A stretch of 64,000 nt of DNA from positions 62,001 to 126,000 of the forward strand of contig QZKU01000128.1 in assembly GCA_003598085.1 (NCBI GenBank), in the 5' to 3' direction. The notes below the pieces were generated by a model, which was not told where the DNA came from, did not search any database, and saw only the letters and a program-made list of their open reading frames with translations. The stretch's first letter is position 1. Each line of letters begins with the position of its first letter. Below, piece by piece: positions 16,932 to 27,177 of the stretch. This DNA comes from Candidatus Abyssobacteria bacterium SURF_5 (GTDB lineage Bacteria > Abyssobacteria > SURF-5). Made by a program: the position numbers and the translations under genes.

Positions 16932-18359
16932 CTACTCACATACGGGTAAAGAGTATGTAATCACAAGATCAGCGGCATTCGCATTATTGTAGCTGCTCTC
17001 CACCCCATAAAATTGTCTATATTGAGGAATGGTAGAGGGATATACGGCACGTAACCCAAAATATCGAGACTCGGGATCTTCTGGATTATATTCAGTATCA
17101 TAGATCCTTGCCCGGACTAGAGCTGCAATAGGTGGAGATTGAACTATCTCATCCTTAAAGATTTGAGATGGTAGCTCCCAATAAACTACATCCTCCGATC
17201 GCGGACTGATATTTAGCAAGGCCTGATCATCTACATAAGGTGAGAATCCCACAACATTCCATATGCCGTCAGGAGCTAACGCTTCCAGTCGAACCATCAC
17301 GGCATCATTATCAAAGTCAACAGAGGATTTCACCTTTATGTAAGCATCCTCTATGATCGCTTCTACTGGAATGTCAAGTTCCCATCTCCAGAAGGGATGG
17401 TATTCAGAAACCGCATAGCCAGCCCACAGATCACCATAACGATCGACTTTATTAAACCAATGAACGCAATTTCGACACTGCTGAGTGGGCTGCCAAAACC
17501 CCATGGCAAATGTGTCGTCGTAAATGCCTTTCACTCTATAAGTCTTTGTAACTGGTCCGCTACCACTGAATACTGTTCCTGTATTATGTGCAACTATATG
17601 GTCTTCCAGGTTAAATGTGCAGAGGCCATTGTGGAGCACATTACTTACAACAACATTCTCGACGCAAGCAGAATCCAACCGTAGAGATGCAGCTGTTCTC
17701 GTATTATACGTGGAACCTTCTTGGAGGACGTTGCCGGTGAAAATATTATGATTACCTCTTGACAAAACTGTCTCTATGGCGGCGCCTGGTGTCCCTGGGA
17801 CTGGTGTTCCGAAGAAACAGCCGGATACTCTCATTTCCGATTGCTCTGCCTTTAGCGCATGACTCTTGGTATTCTCCACAATACAATTAGTAATTACCGT
17901 ACCGGATTTTTCAACACCGCCTATATAGAATCCACAGTTATCCGAATCTGAGATGTTTAGATTTTCAAATTCGCAGTCTGCGGCCGTGCAATTAATCGCG
18001 TCGACCCCGGTTCCTGAAGAAGATACTTTCAGATCACATATCTTCACCTGTGTCCCCGAGACTGTAATTGAGGGGTCAATCCCATTGCCGTTAATTTCCG
18101 TGGACTTTCCTTGCCCTTGGAGGACTATATTAGAAGAGCTAATGACGATGCTTTCTGAATAGGGCTTCCGGTCTGCGATTACTATGCCGCCGCCAGACGA
18201 TTCGCAAGCATTTATAGCCAGTTGCAGTGTTCCGTAGTTCCAGGCTTTAATGATGTAGATGTGGTCTGCTGTCGCAGGGGTTGTCAATCCTGCAGAGAGT
18301 AAAATGACGGCTAATGCGGCAAAAGGAAATATTCTGGCGTAAGGATCTGACTTTTTCAT
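16932..18359 (-). CDS. Secreted right-handed beta-helix protein
   Basis: The 475-residue protein starts with a Sec signal peptide (MKKSDPYARIFPF, a hydrophobic core, then ATA before the likely cut). Residues about 50-280 repeat short strands such as IVISSSNIVLQG, VKICDLKVSSSG and CEFENLNISDSD, with regular NG and G turns, which is the pattern of pectate-lyase-like parallel beta-helices. The last ~180 residues look like a separate beta-sandwich domain with a CRNCVHWF cysteine pair. It may be a glycan-binding or glycan-cleaving surface protein; no catalytic set was recognised. The start was set at 18359 by a GGGGGGT ribosome binding site. The gene and its neighbour are visibly AT-richer than the flanks. 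Confidence 0.7.
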   Translation of the reverse strand: MKKSDPYARIFPFAALAVILLSAGLTTPATADHIYIIKAWNYGTLQLAINACESSGGGIVIADRKPYSESIVISSSNIVLQGQGKSTEINGNGIDPSITVSGTQVKICDLKVSSSGTGVDAINCTAADCEFENLNISDSDNCGFYIGGVEKSGTVITNCIVENTKSHALKAEQSEMRVSGCFFGTPVPGTPGAAIETVLSRGNHNIFTGNVLQEGSTYNTRTAASLRLDSACVENVVVSNVLHNGLCTFNLEDHIVAHNTGTVFSGSGPVTKTYRVKGIYDDTFAMGFWQPTQQCRNCVHWFNKVDRYGDLWAGYAVSEYHPFWRWELDIPVEAIIEDAYIKVKSSVDFDNDAVMVRLEALAPDGIWNVVGFSPYVDDQALLNISPRSEDVVYWELPSQIFKDEIVQSPPIAALVRARIYDTEYNPEDPESRYFGLRAVYPSTIPQYRQFYGVESSYNNANAADLVITYSLPVCE

Positions 18360-18409
18360 TCTACCCCCCTGGTTTTGGCCAATTCTCATGGGTGTGTAGG
18401 AGTGGAAGT

Positions 18410-18438
18410 AATCTACCATAATGATTGTCGCCTGTCAA
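18410..18438 (-). promoter_or_regulatory. Predicted sigma-70 promoter of the beta-helix gene
   Basis: On the minus strand a perfect TTGACA (18438-18433) is followed after 17 bases by TAGATT (18415-18410). The start of transcription would lie near 18403, about 45 bases before the chosen ATG. Confidence 0.5.
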
Positions 18439-18571
18439 GGAGAATTTTAAAGTATGGCGTTCCAGCAAATAACAATGTGACACAGCATCCCATTTCAGCA
18501 AAAGTAAGGGTGATGCAGACTTTCGATCGTGATGAGCGCCTGATTTCAAAGGTGGTCTTCCCGAATAAATA

Positions 18572-19462
18572 TCAATCATTCATGGATTGGAATGGGAAGT
18601 TAGAGGAAGTCAAGGTATCCTTCAAAAGAGTTTTCAGCAGGTCCCTCCCCGCTGAATTCAGATGAATGAGATCTATAAAATATTCCGGACCAATTGCGTC
18701 GGAAAGGTCTATGACCTGAAGATGACTACTTGTTATCATTGTTTTGAATATAATCATGTTTCTCAATATTTCGTTAATCAGGGGATCAGGACATTCATAT
18801 TTTAACGGAAGTACAGGAGAAAGAATGAAAGTCACATTAGGGTGGGCCGCGGCAATGTCATTCCAAACGGGTCGAACATCTGTATTCTGATTAAGAAGCC
18901 AGAATTGTACTTGCATCAAGTCGGGCACCATGTTCGGAGCCTTCGCACCGATGGACTGACAGATATCCTTATAAATTTCATCATCTTCATCATATCTTCC
19001 ATCATAGTTAAACTCCGGCAGGAAGGGAGGAAGGGGAAGATGAAATCTATCGAGCAGGATAATCCGCAGGGTCATCAATCCCCGGCGCAGGCGACTTCTG
19101 ATTTCCGGCCGAGGCGGGCGCGGATCAAGGGCATCGCGAAAAGTTATGAAATAATATATACTGTCATCCGGCCTGCAATAATTCTCGATCACCTCGACAT
19201 GCTCATATGTAAAACTTGCAGGGATTCCCAGATTCTGAAAATCTGCAAATTCACCAAGATAAGATGCATATGAACCGCCGACAATTACCTTTTTCGAGGC
19301 CGGCGAGTGTTGATATTTAAGCAAACGACGGTCGAAGTCTGATAGATGCCATTCCCAAGTATTCCTCGGAATTCTTGCCAGAGGTAAGAAGCACTGTGTG
19401 AGGTAGCTCGAAACAATGAAGAGGATAGCTGTCCCAAGGTACCAGGATAAGATTTTTCTCAT
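18572..19462 (-). CDS. Membrane-anchored SGNH-like protein of unknown substrate
   Basis: The 296-residue protein has an N-terminal membrane helix (residues 5-25), KKVIVGGSYASYLG with a candidate nucleophile Ser64, NLGIPASFTY as second block, and YFIDLIHLNSAG near the end with the Asp264/His267 pair. This order is that of SGNH hydrolases anchored outside the membrane, as in DltD and acyltransferase partners. It is not a close copy of the SGNH protein at 15.7-16.7 kb. There is no MBOAT directly next to it; it stands between a beta-helix gene and a YfhO gene, so a role in modifying the same surface glycan is inferred only from the neighbourhood. Confidence 0.6.
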   Translation of the reverse strand: MRKILSWYLGTAILFIVSSYLTQCFLPLARIPRNTWEWHLSDFDRRLLKYQHSPASKKVIVGGSYASYLGEFADFQNLGIPASFTYEHVEVIENYCRPDDSIYYFITFRDALDPRPPRPEIRSRLRRGLMTLRIILLDRFHLPLPPFLPEFNYDGRYDEDDEIYKDICQSIGAKAPNMVPDLMQVQFWLLNQNTDVRPVWNDIAAAHPNVTFILSPVLPLKYECPDPLINEILRNMIIFKTMITSSHLQVIDLSDAIGPEYFIDLIHLNSAGRDLLKTLLKDTLTSSNFPFQSMND

Positions 19463-19675
19463 GTTGCTATTCAGCTTCAGCGCTCAAGAATTATTCGATA
19501 ACGCCTCAAATTGTTGATTTTAGCGATATTTTTTCATCGAGATCTTGCCCGAACAGCAGGTCATTGTCACCGACTGTAAAGACCCACCATCGCAAACTTG
19601 ATGACGCTGTTCTGAAAAGTAGTAGTTCATCGCTGCCGCTATTGTCCAACGTGTTCTTCGACTGGACAATTCAAG

Positions 19676-22030
19676 CTAATTATCCTTTATTATAGCGGAT
19701 TTGGGGGCAAAATTCCCGGATTCCGCCGGTTTCTCGGAGATCTCCGGTCGCGGGTGCGGACGGGTCTTTATTTCCCGCCGCTCACGAAGAAGTAGCGGAG
19801 TTGCCAACAAAACGGTTGTCAGCGTCGCCGCTATTCCAGCGAACAGGCTGAGGGGTCGATATTTGAAAATCACCTCGTGGTTGCCCGGCGGCACTTCGAC
19901 CGCGCGGAAGAGCGAGTTGGCGCGCCAGATCGGCCGGCGGACGCCGTCGACGAGCGCCTGCCAGCCCGGATAATAGCTGTCAGTGAGGACCAATAGGGCC
20001 GGTCTTTCCGTCTCGACCTGCAAGCGCACCTGATTGAGGCCGTAGTCGTCGATTTGGCCGGCGCCGGGATTTTCCGGCTGTTCCGCTGAGAGAAAAGAAG
20101 GCGCGGCGTTTTCCAGAACGACTGATGTTCGCAACCTTGCCATATTGTCCTCAATAGCCTCGAGGCTCTCCTGCTCATTCCGGGTGAGTACGTACCTGTC
20201 GACCAGATACGCCCGCGGCAGAGCATGTCTATTTTCGTAAATGAAGAAGGGATTCTCTTGCACGGTGTGCCAGGCCATGTGCTGATCTGCCGTCCCGGCT
20301 GCGCCGATCGGGTCGCGGGTGAGCGCATATTGGAGCGAGGTCAGCCCCAGCAGATCGGGATGCGCCAGGAGGAGTTGCTCGGTATAATCGAAAACGCCAT
20401 AAAAGAATCCAAACGTCAGAAACTTCTCAAAATTGTTTGGCCCAACCGCATGGAGGATATAGTTGCTCCATCGTTTCAAAGTGAAGCCGGAATAACTAGT
20501 GAGATTGTTGAAGCGGAACATGGTGCCGGTATTGTAGGATTTAATGATTGATTCCGGGAAAGTTACCAGGACACGGCTCTGTCCTGCATTCTCTTTGGCC
20601 CATTCGACGCGCTGATCGTGAAACGCATCAGGCTGGGGCGTAGAGATTTGTGAACTGCCATGGGAAACCGAGAACACATCAAGGAGTACCACCAGGGCCA
20701 TGACCCAATGTGTCAGGTTTCTTTTTGACAGGGGGAGTTTGTGCGCCAATGGCAGGGCGAAGAGGATGGACAGGCCGAAGGCGCAATAGAAGACCAAGCG
20801 CCATTTGCTGTGCGGCGAACCGATCCACGGAACAACTGCAAGCGCGCAGATTACAGCAATAAAGAGCAAGGCAAATAACCAAGTCCTGCTTAGTTTCCGG
20901 CTGTCTGGATCCCGCATCCGGAAAGGCATTTGGCTCAGTTCCGACAAACCGATGCCTGAAAGGGCTGCCAGGGGAAAGAAAGAAAAGGAGACCATTCGTG
21001 ACGGCCTCTCGAAGACATCGGCCAGTGGTATTCTCGTAAATATTGAAAGAAATTGAAAGTAATGCCCGAGCAGAAATAACGCCAGAAAGACAAGAGCAGC
21101 CGAGAGAGCAACCACAGTCTTTCGATGATTGCGTGAGGCAAGCGCAAACGGGAAGAAGAACAGTGCGCTGCCGAAATAGTATGCCCTCAAGAGAATGCCG
21201 AACATATGGCCTTCGATGCCGAGAACGCCTATTTCAAGGAAGTCCGTTTCTGCATTTGTCTTGCTGACGGCGCTGATAGTGCGTACCGATTGAGAGGAAA
21301 GCTCGATGGTAGGGAACAGTTGGGTAGCTGCCAGTCCAGCCAGCAGGAGAAAAGCAATTCCCGCATACGACCATTGGGCAGCGATCGGCCTGAAGCCGGA
21401 ACTCCGCCAGGAATATAAGGTCATAGCGAAAAGGTATATGCACAGAAGCAGGCAGATATAAAAAAAGAACTGATAAAAGCCGGCGATGAAACAGATTGCC
21501 AGCGAGGCCGCCAGTGCAGCGGAAGATGTGAAACGGGGCCTGTCGAAGAGCCGGTGTGCCAGCAGAAATATGATCGGTGTCCAACAATAGGTGGAACCCG
21601 CGTATAACGCCTGGGTCTCCGCCGCGACCGCGTAGCCGAAAATTCCCGCTGCCATGACGGTTACCGCCCAATTCAGCTTCAGGTAGCGGGCGTAGAGGAT
21701 CATGCCGGAGAAACCGATGAGCACGGTCGCGACCTGGATTGCCAGCAGGGCGCGGACCGGCTCGAGCGGAATTGCCAGCCAATTGACCGGATAAAAGAGA
21801 TTGACGTACGGCTCGGGAAGGAATGGCGCTCCGGTTGCGAGATAGGGATTCCAGAGAGGAAATATTCCTACTCTCATGCTTTCTCTGATAAAAGTGATGC
21901 AAGGCAGATAGAGAGAGTAGATGTCGTTAGCGTACAGTCCCCATCCTGCACGTTTGGCTTCGAGCAGGGACAGCACCAGAAACGAAAACACCGCTGCCAG
22001 AGCCAGCGCCGGCAAGAGTCTGTTTCTCAT
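19676..22030 (-). CDS. YfhO family multi-pass membrane protein
   Basis: From the ATG at 22030 the protein has 784 residues. It begins with a basic start MRNRLLPALALA and a membrane helix, then the GT-C-like loop LYANDIYSLYLPC and FPLWNPYLATG, about a dozen helices, and a C-terminal domain with LVLTDSYYPGWQALVDG and FKYRPLS. The same end motif occurs in the YfhO gene at 5.4-7.8 kb, so the two are paralogues. A putative role is transfer of a lipid-linked sugar to a surface polymer. An upstream extension to 22117 is open but has no membrane or family sequence and was left out. Confidence 0.8.
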   Translation of the reverse strand: MRNRLLPALALAAVFSFLVLSLLEAKRAGWGLYANDIYSLYLPCITFIRESMRVGIFPLWNPYLATGAPFLPEPYVNLFYPVNWLAIPLEPVRALLAIQVATVLIGFSGMILYARYLKLNWAVTVMAAGIFGYAVAAETQALYAGSTYCWTPIIFLLAHRLFDRPRFTSSAALAASLAICFIAGFYQFFFYICLLLCIYLFAMTLYSWRSSGFRPIAAQWSYAGIAFLLLAGLAATQLFPTIELSSQSVRTISAVSKTNAETDFLEIGVLGIEGHMFGILLRAYYFGSALFFFPFALASRNHRKTVVALSAALVFLALFLLGHYFQFLSIFTRIPLADVFERPSRMVSFSFFPLAALSGIGLSELSQMPFRMRDPDSRKLSRTWLFALLFIAVICALAVVPWIGSPHSKWRLVFYCAFGLSILFALPLAHKLPLSKRNLTHWVMALVVLLDVFSVSHGSSQISTPQPDAFHDQRVEWAKENAGQSRVLVTFPESIIKSYNTGTMFRFNNLTSYSGFTLKRWSNYILHAVGPNNFEKFLTFGFFYGVFDYTEQLLLAHPDLLGLTSLQYALTRDPIGAAGTADQHMAWHTVQENPFFIYENRHALPRAYLVDRYVLTRNEQESLEAIEDNMARLRTSVVLENAAPSFLSAEQPENPGAGQIDDYGLNQVRLQVETERPALLVLTDSYYPGWQALVDGVRRPIWRANSLFRAVEVPPGNHEVIFKYRPLSLFAGIAATLTTVLLATPLLLRERREIKTRPHPRPEISEKPAESGNFAPKSAIIKDN

Positions 22031-22644
22031 GCGGTTTCGATCCCGGCAGATTCGGAAGTGATGGATGAATACGGAGCAAACGGAGGCGTGATGATTCCGA
22101 CAAGAAGGCGCGGGCACTTATGGCGCCACCGACGGCTGGACCTCCCTTGCAGTCGGCTGTTGAGCGTGAGCCTCTTCTTCATCAAATATTCCACGTGAGT
22201 GTGCCCGGTTTCCTTTTTCTGTCCGGTCATGCGAATGCAAAGCAACAAAAACATTATACCACCGCGGGCGATTTTTATCGACGCAGAATGCGGGTGCTCC
22301 TTTATCCATATCTGATGGTGGCAGCGGGTTACATCTGCCGAGCGCCGCGGGATCATTCCCGCGTGAAAATCGGGGGATGTGTTTTTTAACGGATTGGCTT
22401 CCGGGGCCTTGGCGCCTTTGTGGTTAATCTTTGAGGCTATAGGGGAGACCGGCCGAATGAATTCGGCCCTACCGGCTTGGACGCATTCGACCGATAGGTG
22501 CGTTCCCCACGGTAGGTGCGAATTTATTCGCACAGCCTTCGGCGCGGGAGCAAAAGCTTTGGCCCCCGAATGGAATACAACCACTAAGACACAAGAACCG
22601 CATAGAAACAAGGCGCGGCAAAGCGCAGAAAGCCCCCCTCACCC
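22031..22644. repeat. Gene-free spacer with dispersed palindromes
   Basis: No gene is supported. The right half holds palindromes of one family: GGCCGAATGAATTCGGCC (22451-22468) and GTGCGAATTTATTCGCAC (22516-22533), joined by GGTAGGTGCG-type linkers. A related GCGAATGAATTCGC occurs at 27204-27217 beside similar linkers. Nothing recognisable is seen in the left half beyond the leader of the YfhO gene. Confidence 0.55.
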
Positions 22645-22671
22645 AAACCCTCTCTTCAAGGGCGAGGGTTT
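22645..22671. repeat. Hairpin repeat at the 3' end of the MFS/spermidine-synthase gene
   Basis: AAACCCTC (22645-22652) and GAGGGTTT (22664-22671) form a perfect 8-bp stem with an 11-base loop. It belongs to the widespread CCCTCACCC-type hairpins. The stop codon of the minus-strand gene lies in its right arm, so it may also protect or end that message, although no T-run follows. Confidence 0.5.
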
Positions 22672-25078
22672 AAAAAACGGATGGCGCAGAATCGCTGGTC
22701 GGTATGAGGCTCGGGTGCATGATCTTTGTTGAGGAACCGTTTTTAAAAAGCGGGAATTCGATGACGGGCAGGTCGTCGGTAAGGACGGGGGCGCCTGAAA
22801 CGTATTCGCGCGCGCCGTCCTCATCGAGCAGCAGCAAGGAGAGGACGGCTGGTCCGTTGAGTACTCTTAGTGCCGGCGGGTGCACAGCGGAATAAAGTGA
22901 AAGGTCGTATCTGATTTCCGGCCTGCTGAAGTATTCGTCAAAAGCATTTTTATCGATGACGAGTCGCTCCGGGGTTCCGATCAGGTACGTGCCCATTTGA
23001 TTCGGGGAGTTCCAAATTGTGGTATGGGGGAAGACATCCATAAACGTTTTCACCAGCATCTTGTATTGCGATTCGCTCAGAACGGAGGTGAATGTGGGCA
23101 GCCATTGGCAGATGATTCCGTCGGGCGTCAGGCGCTGCTTGCACAGCTCATAAAATTCCTTCGTGTACAGGTTGACCGCGCCCGCGCTCCATGGCGGAGG
23201 CGGCGGGTCGATATTGATGATGTCGTATGTTTTGTCTGAGAGGAGGACGTAGTTTCTGCCGTCGGCGATTATCTTTCCGACGCCCGGCTGATCCAGCATG
23301 GAGGCATGTTTCTGGAAATGATGGAAGGTATCGACAACGTACGGGCAGAGCTCGACGAAGTCGACTTCGAGCCCAGCCTTTCGGGCGGAAACAAACGTTG
23401 TTCCCATTCCAAAACATATCATGAGCATGTTGTCGGGAGCCGGTGCAAGTGTTATCGGCAGGTGCGCCATGAGCTGTGTTTCGGCACATAGGATCGTCAT
23501 GACGACCCCGTTCACGCTCAGCACCTTAAAACCGAGCGGACTCGCTATCACGGCAACGGCTGCAGTTGCATCCTCCTTGAAGTCTACGATTTTGCCGGAG
23601 CCGCTTTCGAACATCTCGTCAGTCATCTCGCGCATGAAGTTGTTGTTCGACCCCAGATTCAAGATGGGAAAGATCAAGAGGACGGCCGTCGCATAATTGA
23701 GGGAGGAGGCGCCTTCGCGGCTGCGGGCGGAGACGAGCAGGATTACTCCAATGAGGATGCTGATGAAAATCAACAAGAACATGCTGTTTTTCGAGCCGAG
23801 CGCGGGTATCAGAATAAAGCCTGCGGCGAAGGAGCCGAGGATGGCGCCCACGGTATTGACGGCATACAGGGTTCCTGTTTTTCGTCCTATTGTGCGGATC
23901 TCGGTAGCCCAAATCTTTACGACAAGCGGGAAGGCGGCGCCCATCAGGATAGTGGGCGGAAGCACGACAGACAGAACTGCGGAGAAATTAGAAGTCAGGT
24001 AAGAAAGAGGCTCGACTTGCAGGGCGTATTGCTCGAAGACAAGTCTTCGAAAGATGAACATTCCTGCAAAGACGCTGAGCCCGATCAGAATCTCGATCCA
24101 TCCGAAGACCTGGACGGGTTTCTTCAGCCGATCGACATATCTTGCCATCAGGAGGCTGCCGGCAGTTAGACCGAGCAGGTACACCGTCAGGATCATCGAA
24201 AACGAGTAGATGGAGCTTCCCAGGAGCAATATCAGAATGCGTGTCCACAGAACCTCGTATGCGAGCGCGAGTAATCCCGAGACGCCGAAGAGAAGGAGGA
24301 TGAGCCGGTCGTTCGGCCCCGCAATCTGGGCGATCGGCGGCTCGGCATTCTCCTGCATCTCATCGGGTGCGGAGTATTGTGAATCGAGCCGTCGTGAGAG
24401 CCCGAGCGCGGTGAATCCAATGATGATATTAACAGCCGCGGCGAGATGCTCCGAATGGTTTATTCCGATCCAACCGGGCAGGACGAATCCGCCGAGGAAG
24501 CAGCCGGCGACGGCGCCGAGGGTATTGAGGGCATACAGCGTCCCAATTCCCATGCCAGTGTGGTCGGCCCGACGAACGGCGAATTTCGAGAGGACGGGGA
24601 GCGTCGCTCCCATAAAGGTGGTCGGGATTATGAGGACCGACACACTGAGAACGAAGCGGGCCACGACCATGCCTGCGCCCGAGAAGCCGGCGCTGTTATA
24701 GAGGAAGCGGTATGCGGGATTCAACGCGGCGAGCGCGAATGGAAGTAGTAACGCGAAGACGCCGATCCCGATTTCGAGTAATCCGTAGATTCTTACCGGT
24801 TTTCGATGCTTATCGACAAAGCGGCCGAACAGGATACTGCCAAAGGCGAGCCCGCCCATGAACGACACAAGGACGGTGCTGACCGAATAGACGGTGTTTC
24901 CGAAGACTAACGTGAGGCGCCTGGTCCAGGTTATCTCATAGATGAGAGCCGCCATGCCGGAGCAGAAGAAAAGAACCAGGAAGAATATATAACCTGCAGA
25001 AAGCGAATCTCTTAATGCGGATGTTTCCGGATGTGTAGTTGCTACTGATGGATAAGTATCTGTTCTTTCGATCACCAA
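22670..25078 (-). CDS. Fused MFS-like transporter / spermidine synthase-like protein
   Basis: The 802-residue protein has about fourteen membrane helices in two repeated halves, each opening with a GMAALIYEITWTRRL or GLLALAYEVLWTRIL segment, followed by a spermidine-synthase-like Rossmann domain (about residues 500-740). That domain has MICFGMGTTFVSARKAG, VDFVELCPYVVDTF and IINIDPPPPPWSAGAVN, the motifs for decarboxy-SAM and the Asp of the amine site. Fused MFS/spermidine synthases are common in environmental bacteria; whether they make polyamines or another aminopropyl product is not settled. The GTG start at 25078 follows a GGGGGG. It is the first gene after the large membrane protein on the same strand, separated by about 85 bases. 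Confidence 0.85.
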   Translation of the reverse strand: MVIERTDTYPSVATTHPETSALRDSLSAGYIFFLVLFFCSGMAALIYEITWTRRLTLVFGNTVYSVSTVLVSFMGGLAFGSILFGRFVDKHRKPVRIYGLLEIGIGVFALLLPFALAALNPAYRFLYNSAGFSGAGMVVARFVLSVSVLIIPTTFMGATLPVLSKFAVRRADHTGMGIGTLYALNTLGAVAGCFLGGFVLPGWIGINHSEHLAAAVNIIIGFTALGLSRRLDSQYSAPDEMQENAEPPIAQIAGPNDRLILLLFGVSGLLALAYEVLWTRILILLLGSSIYSFSMILTVYLLGLTAGSLLMARYVDRLKKPVQVFGWIEILIGLSVFAGMFIFRRLVFEQYALQVEPLSYLTSNFSAVLSVVLPPTILMGAAFPLVVKIWATEIRTIGRKTGTLYAVNTVGAILGSFAAGFILIPALGSKNSMFLLIFISILIGVILLVSARSREGASSLNYATAVLLIFPILNLGSNNNFMREMTDEMFESGSGKIVDFKEDATAAVAVIASPLGFKVLSVNGVVMTILCAETQLMAHLPITLAPAPDNMLMICFGMGTTFVSARKAGLEVDFVELCPYVVDTFHHFQKHASMLDQPGVGKIIADGRNYVLLSDKTYDIINIDPPPPPWSAGAVNLYTKEFYELCKQRLTPDGIICQWLPTFTSVLSESQYKMLVKTFMDVFPHTTIWNSPNQMGTYLIGTPERLVIDKNAFDEYFSRPEIRYDLSLYSAVHPPALRVLNGPAVLSLLLLDEDGAREYVSGAPVLTDDLPVIEFPLFKNGSSTKIMHPSLIPTSDSAPSVF

Positions 25079-25164
25079 AACCCCCCATGAACCAACGGAT
25101 TAAGAAATAGTTGTTGTCCGAGTTTCTCAAAAATGATACATGACTAAACGCAGTAAAGTCAAGG

Positions 25165-27141
25165 CTATATGCGCTTTAGAATCGTGAAATAGCCGATTTG
25201 TTTTTCAACCCGATAATACTTTTCCAGATAACCGATGATTTCTTTAAAGGTAATCTGGATATCCGGATCAGAGAAAGTGAACAGATATCCCTTCGGGTCG
25301 TCAAATATAATTGCATACCGTGGTTTTTTTTGTTCCAGATCCCGAATAACCTCGTCCTGTTTATCCGAAAAGAGGCCCGGATAGAAGTAATCGATGCTGG
25401 AAGGATTGGTACGCTGCGAATAGTAATAGAAGAATGTTGTCGGAAATTCAAAGACGTATTCGTTTTTTGAAGTGTAAGTCTGCAAAAACCTGTTAACAGT
25501 CTCTATCTGGTACGCAGAGGGAGTGTATTCATAAACATCAGCACGTTCGCTCGCAAGATAGATGAAGCTTCTCTTAACCCACTGACGGCTTGTCAGCGAG
25601 AGCTCACAGTAACTTTGGAACAGCCAAAAAGCTTTGGCATTGATGATAAGAGCGGGATAGGGGAGCAGAAGGAGCGCGCCGGTCATTATTCCGAGAGTGG
25701 GTCTTGTCAGGGCGGGCCAACTGCTGATGAGAAACACGCGAGCCTTTTCCAGCAAGAAGAGGAGGAATATCATAGTTGTGGGATACGACCAGGAAATATG
25801 GGTGTATTCCGTATGCGGATAAGCGACAAGGAAGAAGAAGACATGATAGAGCACAAGAATCAGAATCTTCGGATCATTCACCTCTGCGAGACTTCGGTCT
25901 TTTTTCCTCAAGCCTACTAAAAGAAAGGTTGAGAGGATTGCCACCGCAATTGGCGCGATGAAGGCGACTATGTTCTCCGTATCCTGAACCAGCAACAGGT
26001 ACGAACGCAGCGAGGCGTGCATGTAATGTCGCAGGACCAACGCATGAATCAGTATGACGACCAAACCGACTGCCCAGAGGTATTTCGGGAAGATTCTTTT
26101 TGCCAGCGAAAACAGCAAGATTGAAATTGCAGCGCAGACGATGAGTGCGATGGTTGTCGAATTCGGCTCCGGATATGCAAGGAAAATATGTTTGCTGTGT
26201 TCCAATGCCGACCCGAGTAAATGATATGCGATTCTCCTTCCGTCGAACTTATACAGGTAAAACCCGATCCACGGGAGACTGGTCAAGAATGCGCCTGTCG
26301 CGAAAAGGAGAAGATTCCTTTCGAATTTTCGCTTCTGATGTGCGGGCTCGTGAGAAGGTTGAACCTGATATCCCTGCGTGCGGAGGGCCAAATAAGCGGT
26401 GACGAGAATTGGAGCAACGAAGAGGAGGAGATACTGAATCGTTAGGTGCGAGCGCAAGAGAATGAAGACTTGTGCAATGAGAAAGAAGACCAGTATCGGG
26501 CGGAGGTCGAGCGGATCGAACCCGATGAGGCGCCGCCTCTGGAAAGGTCTGTTTCGACCGTCGGCAACGAGGAGCCCCAATGTGAGTCCTGCAGTCGCGA
26601 AGAGTCCGGCATTCAGTTTCAGGCCGAGCGCGAGTCCGCATAAGAGGCCTGCGGAAAAGACCAGGGCGCGCTTTCCATTGCGGTAATATCTGCAGAGAAG
26701 CAGCAAGGCGAGCAGACCGACGGGGATGACGAACAGGTTTGCGTATGGCGTCAGCGCGTTGCGGATATACGTCAGATGAACGATGAGAGCGGCGGCAAAA
26801 GAGTGGGTTCGCGGGAGAAATTCGCGTCCAAGGAGGTACGTGAGCGCCGCGGTCAGGATGAATACGAGCGTCATCAGAAGGCGGACGCTGGAGATCTTGA
26901 TGCCGAGTATTTTGAAAACATAACCATTCAAATAGAGCGCGTACGGTCCCCACTGATAGAAGAAATCCTCATACGGTACGCGGCCCTCGAGCAGGTAGAC
27001 GGCCGATAGATAGGTCTGGCCGGTATCGGCGAGGCAAATGCCGTCGGCAAGAAAGGGGATATTATATTTGTAGCCGGCGATGCTGGCGGCCGCCAGGATG
27101 GCGAAGAGGAGAATTACGAGGAGTTTCTTATATTTTTCCAT
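25165..27141 (-). CDS. Large GT-C-like membrane protein, probable glycosyltransferase
   Basis: From the ATG at 27141 the protein has 658 residues, with about twelve hydrophobic helices. The first outer loop reads ICLADTGQTYLSAVYLL then FFYQWGPYALYLNG, which parallels the DEG and PPGVYFVNG blocks of the ArnT-like protein at 7.8-9.8 kb; the two are probably distant paralogues. The acidic residue in this loop is typical of GT-C enzymes. The short soluble end (from about residue 560) has YVFEFPTTFFYYYSQ and a block ending YFTILKRI, also shared with that protein (GYFTVMRPRR). The upstream extension to 27219 is translated repeat DNA and was excluded. Confidence 0.65.
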   Translation of the reverse strand: MEKYKKLLVILLFAILAAASIAGYKYNIPFLADGICLADTGQTYLSAVYLLEGRVPYEDFFYQWGPYALYLNGYVFKILGIKISSVRLLMTLVFILTAALTYLLGREFLPRTHSFAAALIVHLTYIRNALTPYANLFVIPVGLLALLLLCRYYRNGKRALVFSAGLLCGLALGLKLNAGLFATAGLTLGLLVADGRNRPFQRRRLIGFDPLDLRPILVFFLIAQVFILLRSHLTIQYLLLFVAPILVTAYLALRTQGYQVQPSHEPAHQKRKFERNLLLFATGAFLTSLPWIGFYLYKFDGRRIAYHLLGSALEHSKHIFLAYPEPNSTTIALIVCAAISILLFSLAKRIFPKYLWAVGLVVILIHALVLRHYMHASLRSYLLLVQDTENIVAFIAPIAVAILSTFLLVGLRKKDRSLAEVNDPKILILVLYHVFFFLVAYPHTEYTHISWSYPTTMIFLLFLLEKARVFLISSWPALTRPTLGIMTGALLLLPYPALIINAKAFWLFQSYCELSLTSRQWVKRSFIYLASERADVYEYTPSAYQIETVNRFLQTYTSKNEYVFEFPTTFFYYYSQRTNPSSIDYFYPGLFSDKQDEVIRDLEQKKPRYAIIFDDPKGYLFTFSDPDIQITFKEIIGYLEKYYRVEKQIGYFTILKRI

Positions 27142-27177
27142 CAAGAATTTCTGTTTGACCTTATTTATGACAGGATG

